Assembly (NCBI RefSeq): GCF_009688965.1
Contig: NZ_AP021875.1
Span: 5,642,001 to 5,706,000 of the forward strand
Reading direction: 5' to 3'
Length of the DNA stretch: 64,000 nt
From: Desulfosarcina widdelii
GTDB lineage: Bacteria > Desulfobacterota > Desulfobacteria > Desulfobacterales > Desulfosarcinaceae
Numbering within the stretch: the first letter of the stretch is position 1; each line of letters starts with the position of its first letter. Under the pieces are notes generated by a model, which searched no databases, was not told the origin of the DNA, and saw only the letters and a program-made list of their open reading frames with translations. Positions 26,494 to 35,430 of this stretch are shown piece by piece. Position numbers and translations under genes: made by a program.

Positions 26494-27598
26494 CCTGGTT
26501 ATCCATAAAACTAAAGTGATGATTTTTACTTTTATTAGACCACCTGTGACCGCATCTGTCACAGGCTCAAGTTATACTGGCCTCATCCATAACCAAAGGA
26601 GGCCAATTATGACAGATTTTTTCATCGACGAAGACTTCCCCTGCAGCCAGGTCGAATTTGACAAACGGTTTAGTACCGAACAAGCTTGCCGAGACTACCT
26701 GATCGATATGAAATGGCCAGATGGTTTCAACTGCCCAAAGTGCGGGCATAAAGAATACTGGATCAGTGCAAAGGGTTTATACATATGCACTCGCTGCGAA
26801 TCGCCCCATTCGCTGACAGCCGGTACCGTGATGCATGGAACCAAAAAACCATTGACCTACTGGTTCAAAGCTATGTGGTGGTTTACAACCCGAAAATCCG
26901 GGGTTAACGCTATCAATCTAAAGGACCTGCTGGGTTTGGGAAGCTATCAGACTGCTTGGTCCTGGCTGCACAAACTCAGGCGTTGTACGATACGACAGGG
27001 CCGTGAACGACTTTCAGGCACTGTTGAAGTTGACGAATTCGTTATCGGCGGTCAAAAGCCCGGCAAACGTGGCCGCGGTGCCGATGGCAAAACCATCGTG
27101 GTTGCGGCGGTTGAGAAAAAGGGCAAAAAACTTGGCCGTATCCGATTGCAAGTGGTGCCGGATTGCTCCGGCGATGTTTTAGATCAATTCGTATCCACCA
27201 ACGTTGACCCTGGCAGCACAACGATCACCGATGGTTGGAAAGGCTACAACTTCCTTGATGACAGCAGCTACACGCACCATCCGATTGTGGCATCCCGAAC
27301 CTCAGACAAGGACAGCGTCTTGCCGGGTGTTCATTTGGTGGCATCCTTAGTAAAACGATTAATCCTTGGTACTTTCCAGGGCCGGTTCGGACCCGAACAT
27401 CTTCAGAGTTATTTGGACGAATATGTGTTTAGGTTTAACCGTCGAACATCCCGTAACATTGGGAAAAAGTTCATGCGAATGGCTCAACAGATAACCTCTT
27501 CGACCAAATCAACTTACAAACAAATCAGAGGCGGTACTACTCAATATTTTCTCTTGGCCAATTAAAACTTTGTCACTTTAGCTTTATGGATAACCAGG
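26494..27598 (+). mobile_element. IS1595-family insertion sequence, copy A (1105 bp)
   Basis: The ends CCTGGTTATCCATAAA (26494 on) and its complement ending at 27598 are imperfect inverted repeats of about 26 bp. Flanks TTCAATTA (26486-26493) and TTCAATTT (27599-27606) match at 7 of 8, an almost intact 8-bp target duplication. Copies B and C have the same length. Confidence 0.9.
26609..27565 (+). CDS. IS1595-family transposase, copy A
   Basis: A 318-aa transposase starting at ATG 26609 after aaaggaggcc; the longer open frame upstream runs into the IS end and flank and is not used. An N-terminal zinc ribbon (CPKCGH and CTRCES) is followed by the ISXO2-like DDE domain, with Asp in VEVDEFVIGG, Asp in TITDGWKGY, and a C-terminal EYVFRFNRR region. 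The product is identical to copy C. Confidence 0.93.
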   Translation: MTDFFIDEDFPCSQVEFDKRFSTEQACRDYLIDMKWPDGFNCPKCGHKEYWISAKGLYICTRCESPHSLTAGTVMHGTKKPLTYWFKAMWWFTTRKSGVNAINLKDLLGLGSYQTAWSWLHKLRRCTIRQGRERLSGTVEVDEFVIGGQKPGKRGRGADGKTIVVAAVEKKGKKLGRIRLQVVPDCSGDVLDQFVSTNVDPGSTTITDGWKGYNFLDDSSYTHHPIVASRTSDKDSVLPGVHLVASLVKRLILGTFQGRFGPEHLQSYLDEYVFRFNRRTSRNIGKKFMRMAQQITSSTKSTYKQIRGGTTQYFLLAN

Positions 27599-27626
27599 TT
27601 CAATTTTTTAAAGGAAAGGCGGTGTA

Positions 27627-28895
27627 ATGAGTAAGGTAAGTATAATCGGTGTTTATAACACGAAGTTTGGTGCTTTTGTCAAAAAAGATAGAGAAACTGG
27701 TGAAATTACAGACACCAAATCATACTATGAACTTATCATAGAGTCGGGCGAGGGAGCCCTAAGGGATGCAGGCCTGGAGCCGAGAGATATAGACGGAATT
27801 TGGATCGGCTCCTGTTCACCGTCACTGTTTATAAATCAGGAGCACGTTGCACCTCTTGGAATAGAAATTGCCCCCGATGAATTCAGAATGATACCCACAA
27901 CAAGGACGGAAGGCGCGTGCGCATCCTCTTCCATTGCATTGTACAATGCTATTTACGGGATTGAGTCAGGAAGATTCAATAAGGTTCTTGTCATCGGTGT
28001 TGAAAAGATGAATCTTTTAAGCACAAAAGAGATGACCCGCACCCTCGCATGCTCTTCGCACTGGCCGACGGAGGGGAGTCTTGGCGTTACATTTCCAGGA
28101 CTGTTTGCAGAATATGCAAAAGGGTATCGTGAATATTATAGATTGACCGAGGAAGAAATGCAGAGGATGTTTGCATATATTTCAGCGCTTTGCTACAAAA
28201 ACGCATTAAAGAATCCCCTTGCTCACTTCGGTAAGGGAAGTCCGCCCGACAAACTCGGGCTGACAAGCCCTGATGCTATTTTAACTCTTCCCGATGAAGG
28301 GAAAGGAAGCAACCCGATGATTGCGCCTCCACTTAGACTTCATGACTGCTCTCTTGTTACGGACGGAGCTGCTGCACTTGTGCTTACCACAACAGAAGAA
28401 GCCAAATCGGTGAGCAGCAGAGTGGTCGAAATTTCGGGCGTGGGCCAGGCCACCGAGAGGCTTGCCGAAAATGTAAGGCCAAATATGCATGAACTGATGG
28501 CTGCAAAAAAGGCGGTTAAAGATTCTTTTAGTGAAGCAGGAATAACCATTCAAGATGTCGATTTGGCGGAAGTTCATGATTGTTTTACCATAAACCAGAT
28601 ACTGTGCACAGAAGCGTTAGGCCTTTCGGAAGACGGCAGAGGGGGATGGGACTATATTGAAGGAAAATATACCGTAGAAGATGAATGCCCCGTAAACCTT
28701 TCAGGAGGGCTTAAAGCCAAAGGCCATCCAGTGGGTGCAACCGGCGCTTCCATGCATGCCCTTGTTTATAAACAGCTTGTCGGTGAACCCATCGGCCTGT
28801 CCCCCCAAAAAGGAGTTCCTGAAATCGGAGTGGTTTTAAATGTCGGAGGATCGGCTGTGACAAATTGTGCCACCACTCTTAAAAGGATTAAATAG
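27627..28895 (+). CDS. Thiolase-like protein (SCP2/BbsB type)
   Basis: This 422-aa thiolase-superfamily protein has Cys98 in EGACASS at the nucleophile position, a conserved VHDCFTINQ segment, and the catalytic histidine in LKAKGHPVGATG. It is of the SCP2-thiolase type that includes BbsB, which normally works with a small DUF35 zinc-ribbon partner; no such partner gene is next to it. An aaaggaaagg ribosome binding site precedes ATG 27627. Only 20 bp separate the IS1595 copy A target duplication from the start, and copy B begins 4 bp after the stop. It is therefore isolated from its former operon and may depend on read-through or on the IS for transcription. Confidence 0.85.
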   Translation: MSKVSIIGVYNTKFGAFVKKDRETGEITDTKSYYELIIESGEGALRDAGLEPRDIDGIWIGSCSPSLFINQEHVAPLGIEIAPDEFRMIPTTRTEGACASSSIALYNAIYGIESGRFNKVLVIGVEKMNLLSTKEMTRTLACSSHWPTEGSLGVTFPGLFAEYAKGYREYYRLTEEEMQRMFAYISALCYKNALKNPLAHFGKGSPPDKLGLTSPDAILTLPDEGKGSNPMIAPPLRLHDCSLVTDGAAALVLTTTEEAKSVSSRVVEISGVGQATERLAENVRPNMHELMAAKKAVKDSFSEAGITIQDVDLAEVHDCFTINQILCTEALGLSEDGRGGWDYIEGKYTVEDECPVNLSGGLKAKGHPVGATGASMHALVYKQLVGEPIGLSPQKGVPEIGVVLNVGGSAVTNCATTLKRIK

Positions 28896-30476
28896 TTAAC
28901 CTGGTTATCCATAAAACTAAAGTGATGATTTTTACTTTTATTAGACCACCTGTGACCGCATCTGTCACAGGCTCAAGTTATACTGGCCTCATCCATAACC
29001 AAAGGAGGCCAATTATGACAGATTTTTTCATCGACGAAGACTTCCCCTGCAGCCAGGTCGAATTTGACAAACGGTTTAGTACCGAACAAGCTTGCCGAGA
29101 CTACCTGATCGATATGAAATGGCCAGATGGTTTCAACTGCCCAAAGTGCGGGCATAAAGAATACTGGATCAGTGCAAAGGGTTTATACATATGCACTCGC
29201 TGCGAATCGCCCCATTCGCTGACAGCCGGTACCGTGATGCATGGAACCAAAAAACCATTGACCTACTGGTTCAAAGCTATGTGGTGGTTTACAACCCGAA
29301 AATCCGGGGTTAACGCTATCAATCTAAAGGACCTGCTGGGTTTGGGAAGCTATCAGACTGCTTGGTCCTGGCTGCACAAACTCAGGCGTTGTACGATACG
29401 ACAGGGCCGTGAACGACTTTCAGGCACTGTTGAAGTTGACGAATTCGTTATCGGCGGTCAAAAGCCCGGCAAACGTGGCCGCGGTGCCGATGGCAAAACC
29501 ATCGTGGTTGCGGCGGTTGAGAAAAAGGGCAAAAAACTTGGCCGTATCCGATTGCAAGTGGTGCCGGATTGCTCCGGCGATGTTTTAGATCAATTCGTAT
29601 CCACCAACGTTGACCCTGGCAGCACAACGATCACCGATGGTTGGAAAGGCTACAACTTCCTTGATGACAGCAGCTACACGCACCATCCGATTGTGGCATC
29701 CCGAACCTCAGACAAGGACAGCGTCTTGCCGGGTGTTCATTTGGTGGCATCCTTAGTAAAACGATTAATCCTTGGTACTTTCCAGGGCCGGTTCGGACCC
29801 GAACATCTTCAGAGTTATTTGGACGAATATGTGTTTAGGTTTAACCGTCGAACATCCCGTAACATTGGGAAAAAGTTCATGCGAATGGCTCAACAGATAA
29901 CCTCGGCGATGGACCCTAAAGGTTGGACAACCTGACGTATTGGATAAGCTCTGAGCCGATTCGTTAAGGGAGGCATCAGGCCGCCTCCGCGAATGGATAA
30001 GGTAGACCATAATAAACCTCATCCGGGGTTAGGTTGTCAAGTGTCTGGTGGAATCGCTCCCGGTTGTAAAAAGAGAACCAGCCGCGCAGCCCCTTCCGAA
30101 GATCGGCACCGTTGTTAAAAGAGCGGAGGTAGATATAGTTGTACTTCAGCGTCCACCATAGTCTTTCGATGAAGATGTTGTCCTGGGCACGACCTCTGCC
30201 GTCCATACTGATGGCAATGCCATGCTCCTTGAGTACGCCGGTAAAATCCTCACTGGTAAACTGGGAGCCCTGGTCGGTGTTGAAAATTTCCGGGGTCCCG
30301 TAGCGGCGGATCGCCTCTTCTAACGCCTCAACACAAAAGTCAGTTTCCATGGTGCGTATTCCGCTCAAACTGACCAGTCATTCCGGAGGAAAGTGACCAC
30401 CCGTTCCGCTTTATTGTGACCAGTTGTTCCGCTGCAAACTGTCCACCTCATCGGAGCGAAGCGACGCCGGTTTTCC

Positions 30477-31235
30477 CTACCTTCCAGACTTGGCGGATTT
30501 CGTCAAGGACGAGCGGATTTTTCGCATGGATTCTCCTTTCAAATTTATCTTGTGGGCGTTGTGAACGAGGCGGTCCAAAATGGCATCGGCCAGGGTGGGA
30601 TCGCCGATATGCTCGATCCAGTTTTCGACGGGAACCTGGGTGGCGATGATGGTGGAGGAGATCGACTGGCGATCCTCCAGCACCTCTAAAAGATCCCGAC
30701 GTTCCGGGTCGGTCATCGGGGCGATACAAAAATCGTCGATGATCAGGACCTTGACCTTTGACAACTTGTTCATCAGTTTCGGATAGGAGCCATCGGCCCG
30801 GGCAATGGCAACTTCCTGGTAAAGTCGCGGTGCCCGCTTGTACATGGAGGCAAAGCCGTTGCGGCAGGTGCTGTTGGCGATAGCACAGGCCAGATAGGTT
30901 TTGCCGACACCGGTGGGCCCGAGGACGATCGCGTTCTGGGCTTTCTTGATCCAGTCGCTGCCGGAGAGCCTGACCACCAGGGATTTGTCCAGGGCGCGGG
31001 GCGTCTTGAAGTCGATATTCTCGATGCAGGCGCTGTCCCGGAGCCTGGCAGTTCTTAGCAGCCGGGTCATGCGCCGGTCCTCTTTAAAGGTCCATTGCCG
31101 GTCCACCAGCATGGCGAAGCGGTCTTCAAAACTCAGTTCATTCAGGTCCGGCTGCCCCAACTGCTCGGTAAAGGCGTTGGCCATGGCGGCCAGCTTCATA
31201 TCGTGCAGCTTGTCCAGCGTCTGTTGCGTCAGCAT
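30477..31235 (-). CDS. istB: IS21 helper ATPase IstB
   Basis: A 252-aa AAA+ helper of IS21 transposition. The Walker A motif is GPTGVGKT and the Walker B is VLIIDDF. The N-terminal MLTQQTLDKLHDMKLAAMA helix and the C-terminal NAHKINLKGESMR are typical. It starts at 31235 with aaggagga upstream and overlaps the end of istA by 7 bp, consistent with translational coupling. The protein is intact. Confidence 0.95.
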   Translation of the reverse strand: MLTQQTLDKLHDMKLAAMANAFTEQLGQPDLNELSFEDRFAMLVDRQWTFKEDRRMTRLLRTARLRDSACIENIDFKTPRALDKSLVVRLSGSDWIKKAQNAIVLGPTGVGKTYLACAIANSTCRNGFASMYKRAPRLYQEVAIARADGSYPKLMNKLSKVKVLIIDDFCIAPMTDPERRDLLEVLEDRQSISSTIIATQVPVENWIEHIGDPTLADAILDRLVHNAHKINLKGESMRKIRSSLTKSAKSGR

Positions 31236-32794
31236 GAGCGGTCCTCCTTCTGCCGGTAATAATGAGGTCCTCTGATATTGGGATGGACGGCAGCCGGGCG
31301 CCGATTTCCTGGTGTTGTCAGCGGCTGCCGGTCAAGCCCGTTCTTCAGGATCGATTCGACATTTTTAAACGTATAGGCGCCGATGGCCACCGCCCGTTCA
31401 CAGGCCTTTTCAAGGCGCTGGGGGGTATAGCGTTTGCCCAGGCGCATCACCCCCAGACAAGATCGAAAGCCCTGTTCCGGATGCTGTTTACGCTCCATAA
31501 TCTCCGTGACCACGCGCTGGGTGCATGGGCCGGTCTTCCCCGCCCAATGGATAATCCGTGAAGGGGTCCACTGCAGGTGTCGCTGGTGGGCCTTGGGCAT
31601 GTGTTCGGCAAGGGTGGTGTGACCGTATTTGCGGTGGCTTCTGGCATGACTGGCGACCCGGCGGTTTTTATGGAAGATCGCGATGGTGGTGGCAGTCATG
31701 CTCACGTCGAGTTTCTTGCCCCGCAGCTGGTAAGGCACGCTGTAATAGTGCCGGTCCATCTCCACGTGATAATCGATATTGACGGTCGCTTTTTTCCATT
31801 GGGCGAACTCGTAGGGGTGGACAGGCAACGCGGCCAGCGCCGGACGGTCGATGGTTTCGAAAAGGTGCTCCCGGGAGACTTTCATTTTCTGCAAGGGGCG
31901 CTGATTGAATATAATCAACTTCTCACTTATCGCCTGATTGAGTTCTGCCAATGAGAAGAAACGGTGGTTCCTCAATGCCGCCAGTATCCAGCGTTCGACG
32001 ATCAATACCGACGACTCCACCTTGGCCTTGTCTTTGGGTTTTCCGGGCCTTGCCGGAATGACCGTGATGCCATAGTGCCGGGCCAGGTCCAGGTAGGTGG
32101 GATTGACGTCGGGTTCGTAGCGGCACGGGTGGGTGACGCCGCTTTTCAGGTTGTCGGGCACCAGGATCTGGGGAACCCCGCCGAAGAACTCCAGGGCGCG
32201 GATGTGGGATTTGATCCAGTCGGGCAGTTTCTGGGAAGCCGTGGCTTCGGCATAACTGTAGTTGCTGGCCCCCAGGGTGGCGATGAAAACCTGGGCTTCC
32301 AAATCAACCTTGCCGGCATCCGGGTTATAGATGGGAACCGTCTGACCGGCATAATCGATGAAAGCCTTTTCCCCGGCGCGATGCTCCTGGCGCAGGCTGA
32401 CATCCAATTGCTTGCGCCACTTTTGATACAGTTCGCAAAAATAGCTGTACTGGTATCCGTCGGGGTTGTTCTGTTTGTATTCGTACCACAGCAGCTGCAA
32501 GGTGACGTGCTTCTTTTTGAGTTCCTTGAACAGGTAATGCATGGGCGGCATGACCGACTTGTCAGATGCCGCCTGGGGGGCGTTGGCATAAAGGCGTTGT
32601 TCAAGACGGGCGTCATCGATGTCATCGGGAAGCGGCCAGGTGATCCCGGCCTGCCTGGCCATCTCCAGGTACTTTCCCACAGTGACGTGGGAGATGGCGC
32701 AGCTTTTGGCGATATTGCGGTTAGTCAGCTGGTGGTCGAATTTGAGCCTGAGCACTTCTTTGAGTTTTCGCATGGATAATCGGTCCTTTGCCAT
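31229..32794 (-). CDS. istA: IS21 transposase IstA
   Basis: A 521-aa IS21 transposase. The N-terminal HTH includes LTNRNIAKSCAISHVTVGKY. The rve/DDE core has FIDYAGQTVPIY (first Asp), ILVPDNLKSGV (second Asp) and KDKAKVESSV (Glu). A Mu-type C-terminal domain follows (HYYSVPYQLRGKKLDV). A ggaggatca ribosome binding site lies directly before ATG at 32794. The frame is intact. Confidence 0.95.
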   Translation of the reverse strand: MAKDRLSMRKLKEVLRLKFDHQLTNRNIAKSCAISHVTVGKYLEMARQAGITWPLPDDIDDARLEQRLYANAPQAASDKSVMPPMHYLFKELKKKHVTLQLLWYEYKQNNPDGYQYSYFCELYQKWRKQLDVSLRQEHRAGEKAFIDYAGQTVPIYNPDAGKVDLEAQVFIATLGASNYSYAEATASQKLPDWIKSHIRALEFFGGVPQILVPDNLKSGVTHPCRYEPDVNPTYLDLARHYGITVIPARPGKPKDKAKVESSVLIVERWILAALRNHRFFSLAELNQAISEKLIIFNQRPLQKMKVSREHLFETIDRPALAALPVHPYEFAQWKKATVNIDYHVEMDRHYYSVPYQLRGKKLDVSMTATTIAIFHKNRRVASHARSHRKYGHTTLAEHMPKAHQRHLQWTPSRIIHWAGKTGPCTQRVVTEIMERKQHPEQGFRSCLGVMRLGKRYTPQRLEKACERAVAIGAYTFKNVESILKNGLDRQPLTTPGNRRPAAVHPNIRGPHYYRQKEDRSC

Positions 32795-33472
32795 TGATCC
32801 TCCCCAAAATAGAAATGGGAAGGATTACCGAAAAAAGTTCGATTGATCCAGCGTCGGCTCACCCGATGAAGGTGGTCACAATGAAGCGGAATCGGTGGTC
32901 ACAATGTTCCGGAATGGGTGGTCACAATCCAGCGGAATCGATGGACAGTTTGCAGCGGAATGAGTGGTCACAATGCGGCGGAATACGCACCATGGTGTTG
33001 GACAGCCGCCAGGAAAGCACCTTGCGGCTGTGCCAATCCATGATGGCGACCAGGTACATGAACCCACGGTTCATGGGGATATAGGTCAAATCTGTACACC
33101 ACACCTGGTTCGGTCGTTCGATGGTCAGGTTCCTTAACAGGTATGGGTATACCTTATGCTCCGGATGCGGCCGGCTGGTTTTAGGCCGGGGATAAATAGC
33201 CTCCAGGCCCATCAGTCGCATCAGCCGTTGAACATGTTTTCGGTTGATTTTATAGCCCAGCCTGCGCAGATGGTTTCTCATCGACCGTGAGCCCCAGGTG
33301 GGCGTCTTCAGGTACTGTTCGTCGATGAGCCGCATCAACTCCAGGTCCTTAGCCTTAATCGGCTTGGGCCTGTAGTAATGCGAGGATCGTTGGATATTCA
33401 GCAGCCGACACTGCCTGGCAATGCTCAGGTTCGGCGCCTTGGGGTCCACCATCTGCTTCCGCTGCTTGCTGC

Positions 33473-33754
33473 TTAAAGACTGAGCTTTTTGGACAAAAAA
33501 TCGTTTTCGACTTTCAGCTGTCCGATCTGCCGGAATAAATTATCAACCTGGGCTTCATTTTGTTTTCGTGACTTATGGCCTTTGTCGAAAATGTCAGGAG
33601 CGCTGTCAATCAGGGCCCGCCTCCAGTTGTTGATCATCGTTGGATGAATCCCAAACCGGGCAGCCAGTTCAGCAATAGGTTCATTGTTTTGCAGGGCCGC
33701 TAAGGCCACCTTGGCTTTGAACTGTGGAGAATAATTTCTGCGCTTCGTGCTCAT
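33473..33754 (-). CDS. IS3-family orfA (HTH protein)
   Basis: A 93-aa protein starting at 33754 (aaaggagctgatc upstream): MSTKRRNYSPQFKAKVALAA, then a helix-turn-helix with ELAARFGIHPTMINNWRR and a leucine-zipper-like end LFRQIGQLKVENDFLSKKLS. It is the DNA-binding part of the IS3 transposase. The IS4 insertion point lies 29 bp upstream of the start, so its original promoter at the IS3 end is displaced. Confidence 0.88.
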   Translation of the reverse strand: MSTKRRNYSPQFKAKVALAALQNNEPIAELAARFGIHPTMINNWRRALIDSAPDIFDKGHKSRKQNEAQVDNLFRQIGQLKVENDFLSKKLSL

Positions 33755-33783
33755 GATCAGCTCCTTTAAATTTTGGCTGACTC

Positions 33784-35190
33784 CACTCTTGTCCAAAATA
33801 AGTTCTAAGCGGAAGTAGTTCACTGAGCACTTGAAAAAAAGCCCCCTTGTGAGGCATGGTTTAATCGCGACAAAAAACCGTTAGCCAAAACAAGGAGGCA
33901 GACCGATGGTACGACAGGCAAGTCTGTTCAGTCAACTGGTGGCTTTGTTTCATCGCGGACAATTTTTCAACCTGGTTTATCGTCATCAAGCCGAGCGGTA
34001 TGCCAAAGGCTTCAGCAGCTGGGATCATTTCGTAGCCATGCTTTTCTGCCAACTTGCCCAAGCTAAGAGTTTACGCGAAATCTGCGGCGGGCTGTCCTGC
34101 TGCCTGGGAAAACTCCGTCACTTGGGCGTCAAAAAGGCTCCCAACAAATCCACCTTATCCTATGCCAATGCCCATCGCCCCTGGCAGTTGTACCGCGACC
34201 TGTTTTACCAGACCCTTGACACCTGCAAGATGGCGGGGCCGGGCAAACATCGCTTCCGTTTCAAAAACAAGCTCCTGTCGCTGGACAGTTCCACCATCTC
34301 GCTGTGCCTGTCCTTGTTTCCGTGGGCCAAGTTTCGCCGTACCAAAGGTGCCGTGAAACTCCATCTGCTGTTGGATCATGATGGATATCTGCCCACATAC
34401 GCGTACATTTCCAACGGTAAGAAGCACGATGTCACCATCGCCCGCCAGGTCCCGCTGTCCCCTTACTCCATCGTGGCCATGGACCGGGGGTACAATGACT
34501 ACCAGCTGTTTGCCTACTGGACGGAAAACCAGATCTTTTTCGTTACCCGCTTAAAGGACAACGCCGATTACACCGTCGTCGAGACACGCAGTGTGCCCTA
34601 CAACCGCAATATTCTTGCCGATGAACTGATCCGGTTCAACGGCTACTATGCCCAGAAAAGATGCCCGCACCTCCTGCGTAAGGTGGTGGTCTGGGACAAG
34701 GAGCAGAATCGGGAGATCATCCTTTTGACCAACCACATGGATTTGGGCGCCACAACCATATCGGCCATCTACAAAGACCGCTGGCAGATCGAACTGTTTT
34801 TCAAGGCCCTCAAGCAGAATCTGAAAGTGAAAACCTTTGTCGGGACCACTGAGAATGCGCTGTTCATCCAGATTTGGACAGCATTGATCGCCATGCTGCT
34901 GATCAAGTATCTCAGCTTCAAGGCCAAATTCGGCTGGTCGCTGTCGAACCTGGTGGCCTTTCTCCGCTGGAATCTGTTTACTTACCGGGATTTATGGGGC
35001 TGGATTGATCACCCCTTCGATGTTTTTCCGATAAGGCCCGAGTCTGTCCAAAATCTACTTCCCTTCAAAGGTCTTGGACAGCATCAACTGAGAATGGGAA
35101 CCTGATTCTGAATTTGACGGTTTTCAAATACTAAACGGTTGAAATGTCAAAGAGCGATTCCGGATTTCCGGATTATTTTGGACAGCAGTG
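33784..35190 (+). mobile_element. IS4-family insertion sequence, copy 2 (1407 bp)
   Basis: It has the same length and ends as copy 1 (16813-18219) in the opposite orientation. It is flanked by GGCTGACTC on both sides (33775-33783 and 35191-35199), a perfect 9-bp target duplication, and lies inside the IS3 element just upstream of orfA. Confidence 0.92.
33906..35105 (+). CDS. IS4-family transposase, copy 2
   Basis: A 399-aa intact DDE transposase with protein sequence identical to copy 1, including LLSLDSSTISL, IVAMDRGYND and RWQIELFFKALKQNL. An aggaggcag ribosome binding site lies upstream. Sequence identity of the two copies indicates recent transposition within the genome. Confidence 0.92.
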   Translation: MVRQASLFSQLVALFHRGQFFNLVYRHQAERYAKGFSSWDHFVAMLFCQLAQAKSLREICGGLSCCLGKLRHLGVKKAPNKSTLSYANAHRPWQLYRDLFYQTLDTCKMAGPGKHRFRFKNKLLSLDSSTISLCLSLFPWAKFRRTKGAVKLHLLLDHDGYLPTYAYISNGKKHDVTIARQVPLSPYSIVAMDRGYNDYQLFAYWTENQIFFVTRLKDNADYTVVETRSVPYNRNILADELIRFNGYYAQKRCPHLLRKVVVWDKEQNREIILLTNHMDLGATTISAIYKDRWQIELFFKALKQNLKVKTFVGTTENALFIQIWTALIAMLLIKYLSFKAKFGWSLSNLVAFLRWNLFTYRDLWGWIDHPFDVFPIRPESVQNLLPFKGLGQHQLRMGT

Positions 35191-35430
35191 GGCTGACTCA
35201 GAGCTTATCATACTGTCCAGTTTTTTGGGACCACCGCCCTCTTCGACCAAATCAACTTACAAACAAATCAGAGGCGGTACTACTCAATATTTTCTCTTGG
35301 CCAATTAAAACTTTGTCACTTTAGCTTTATGGATAACCAGGATAGATAAAATTCGGATGATATTCATGGGGCGATGGCAATGAACAACGGACATTTACAA
35401 CTCGTGGGGAATATCCGGAACGTCTGGTTT

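Larger units (their letters stand above)
30353..32989 (-). mobile_element. IS21-family insertion sequence (2637 bp)
   Basis: Ends TGCGTATTCCGC (30353 on) and its complement at 32989 are flanked on both sides by CCATGG (30347-30352 and 32990-32995), a 6-bp target duplication. Both ends carry repeated GTGGTCACAATG/CGGAAT-type units (for example at 32874, 32903, 32921 and 32965), the multiple terminal binding sites known in IS21 elements. Confidence 0.92.
29976..33452 (-). pseudogene. IS3-family transposase orfB, split by an IS21 element
   Basis: The N-terminal part (33452 to 32996) begins MVDPKAPNLSIARQCRLL and includes the HTH_21-type region and RPNQVWCTDLTYIP, the first aspartate of the rve integrase core. 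It ends at SWRLSNTM. The C-terminal part (30346 to 29976) resumes with ETDFCVEALEEAI and contains FNTDQGSQFTS and the glutamate region IFIERLWW. The IS21 target duplication CCATGG lies exactly at the break. orfB reads in the -1 frame relative to orfA, joined at a TCC-AAA-AAG run near the end of orfA as in other IS3 elements. Confidence 0.88.
29905..35238 (-). mobile_element. IS3-family insertion sequence carrying IS21 and IS4 insertions
   Basis: The left end GGCGATGGACCC and the complement of the right end, GGCGGTGGTCCC, are imperfect terminal repeats, flanked by CTC on both sides. Removing the IS21 (with its 6-bp duplication) and the IS4 (with its 9-bp duplication) leaves 1275 bp, a normal IS3 length. 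orfA and orfB lie on the minus strand. Confidence 0.88.
29015..35308 (+). pseudogene. IS1595-family transposase, copy B, disrupted
   Basis: The gene starts at 29015 and follows copy A up to 29904, within MAQQITS. The IS3 element then interrupts it, giving a false end at 29935. The missing C-terminal 22 codons (STKSTYKQIRGGTTQYFLLAN) resume at 35242 and end at 35308. The DDE core is encoded in the left part, but the natural C-terminus is lost. Confidence 0.92.
28900..35341 (+). mobile_element. IS1595-family insertion sequence, copy B, split by nested insertions
   Basis: The left part is 28900-29904 (1005 bp) and the right part 35242-35341 (100 bp). They add up to exactly 1105 bp, the length of copies A and C, once the inserted material is removed. 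Flanks ATAGTTAA (28892-28899) and ATAGATAA (35342-35349) match at 7 of 8. The break carries the 3-bp duplication CTC (29902-29904 and 35239-35241) made by the IS3 insertion. Confidence 0.92.

Noticed and set aside
31964-32779. A 271-codon open frame opposite istA
   Set aside because: It is antisense to an intact IS21 transposase with all catalytic residues and encodes no recognisable domain.
32870-32989. CRISPR-like repeated units (GTGGTCACAATG with CGGAAT spacing)
   Set aside because: The units lie within the end of the IS21 element, occur at both ends in opposite orientation, and vary in spacing. They are the multiple terminal sites of IS21, not a CRISPR array.
16813-35190. Evidence that the segment between the IS4 copies is already inverted
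   Set aside because: Both copies keep matching target duplications on their two sides; inversion by recombination would have exchanged them.
26494-35341. Composite transposon carrying the thiolase between two direct IS1595 copies
   Set aside because: Each copy has its own near-perfect 8-bp duplication (TTCAATTA/TTCAATTT and ATAGTTAA/ATAGATAA), and the outermost flanks do not match each other, so the copies inserted independently.
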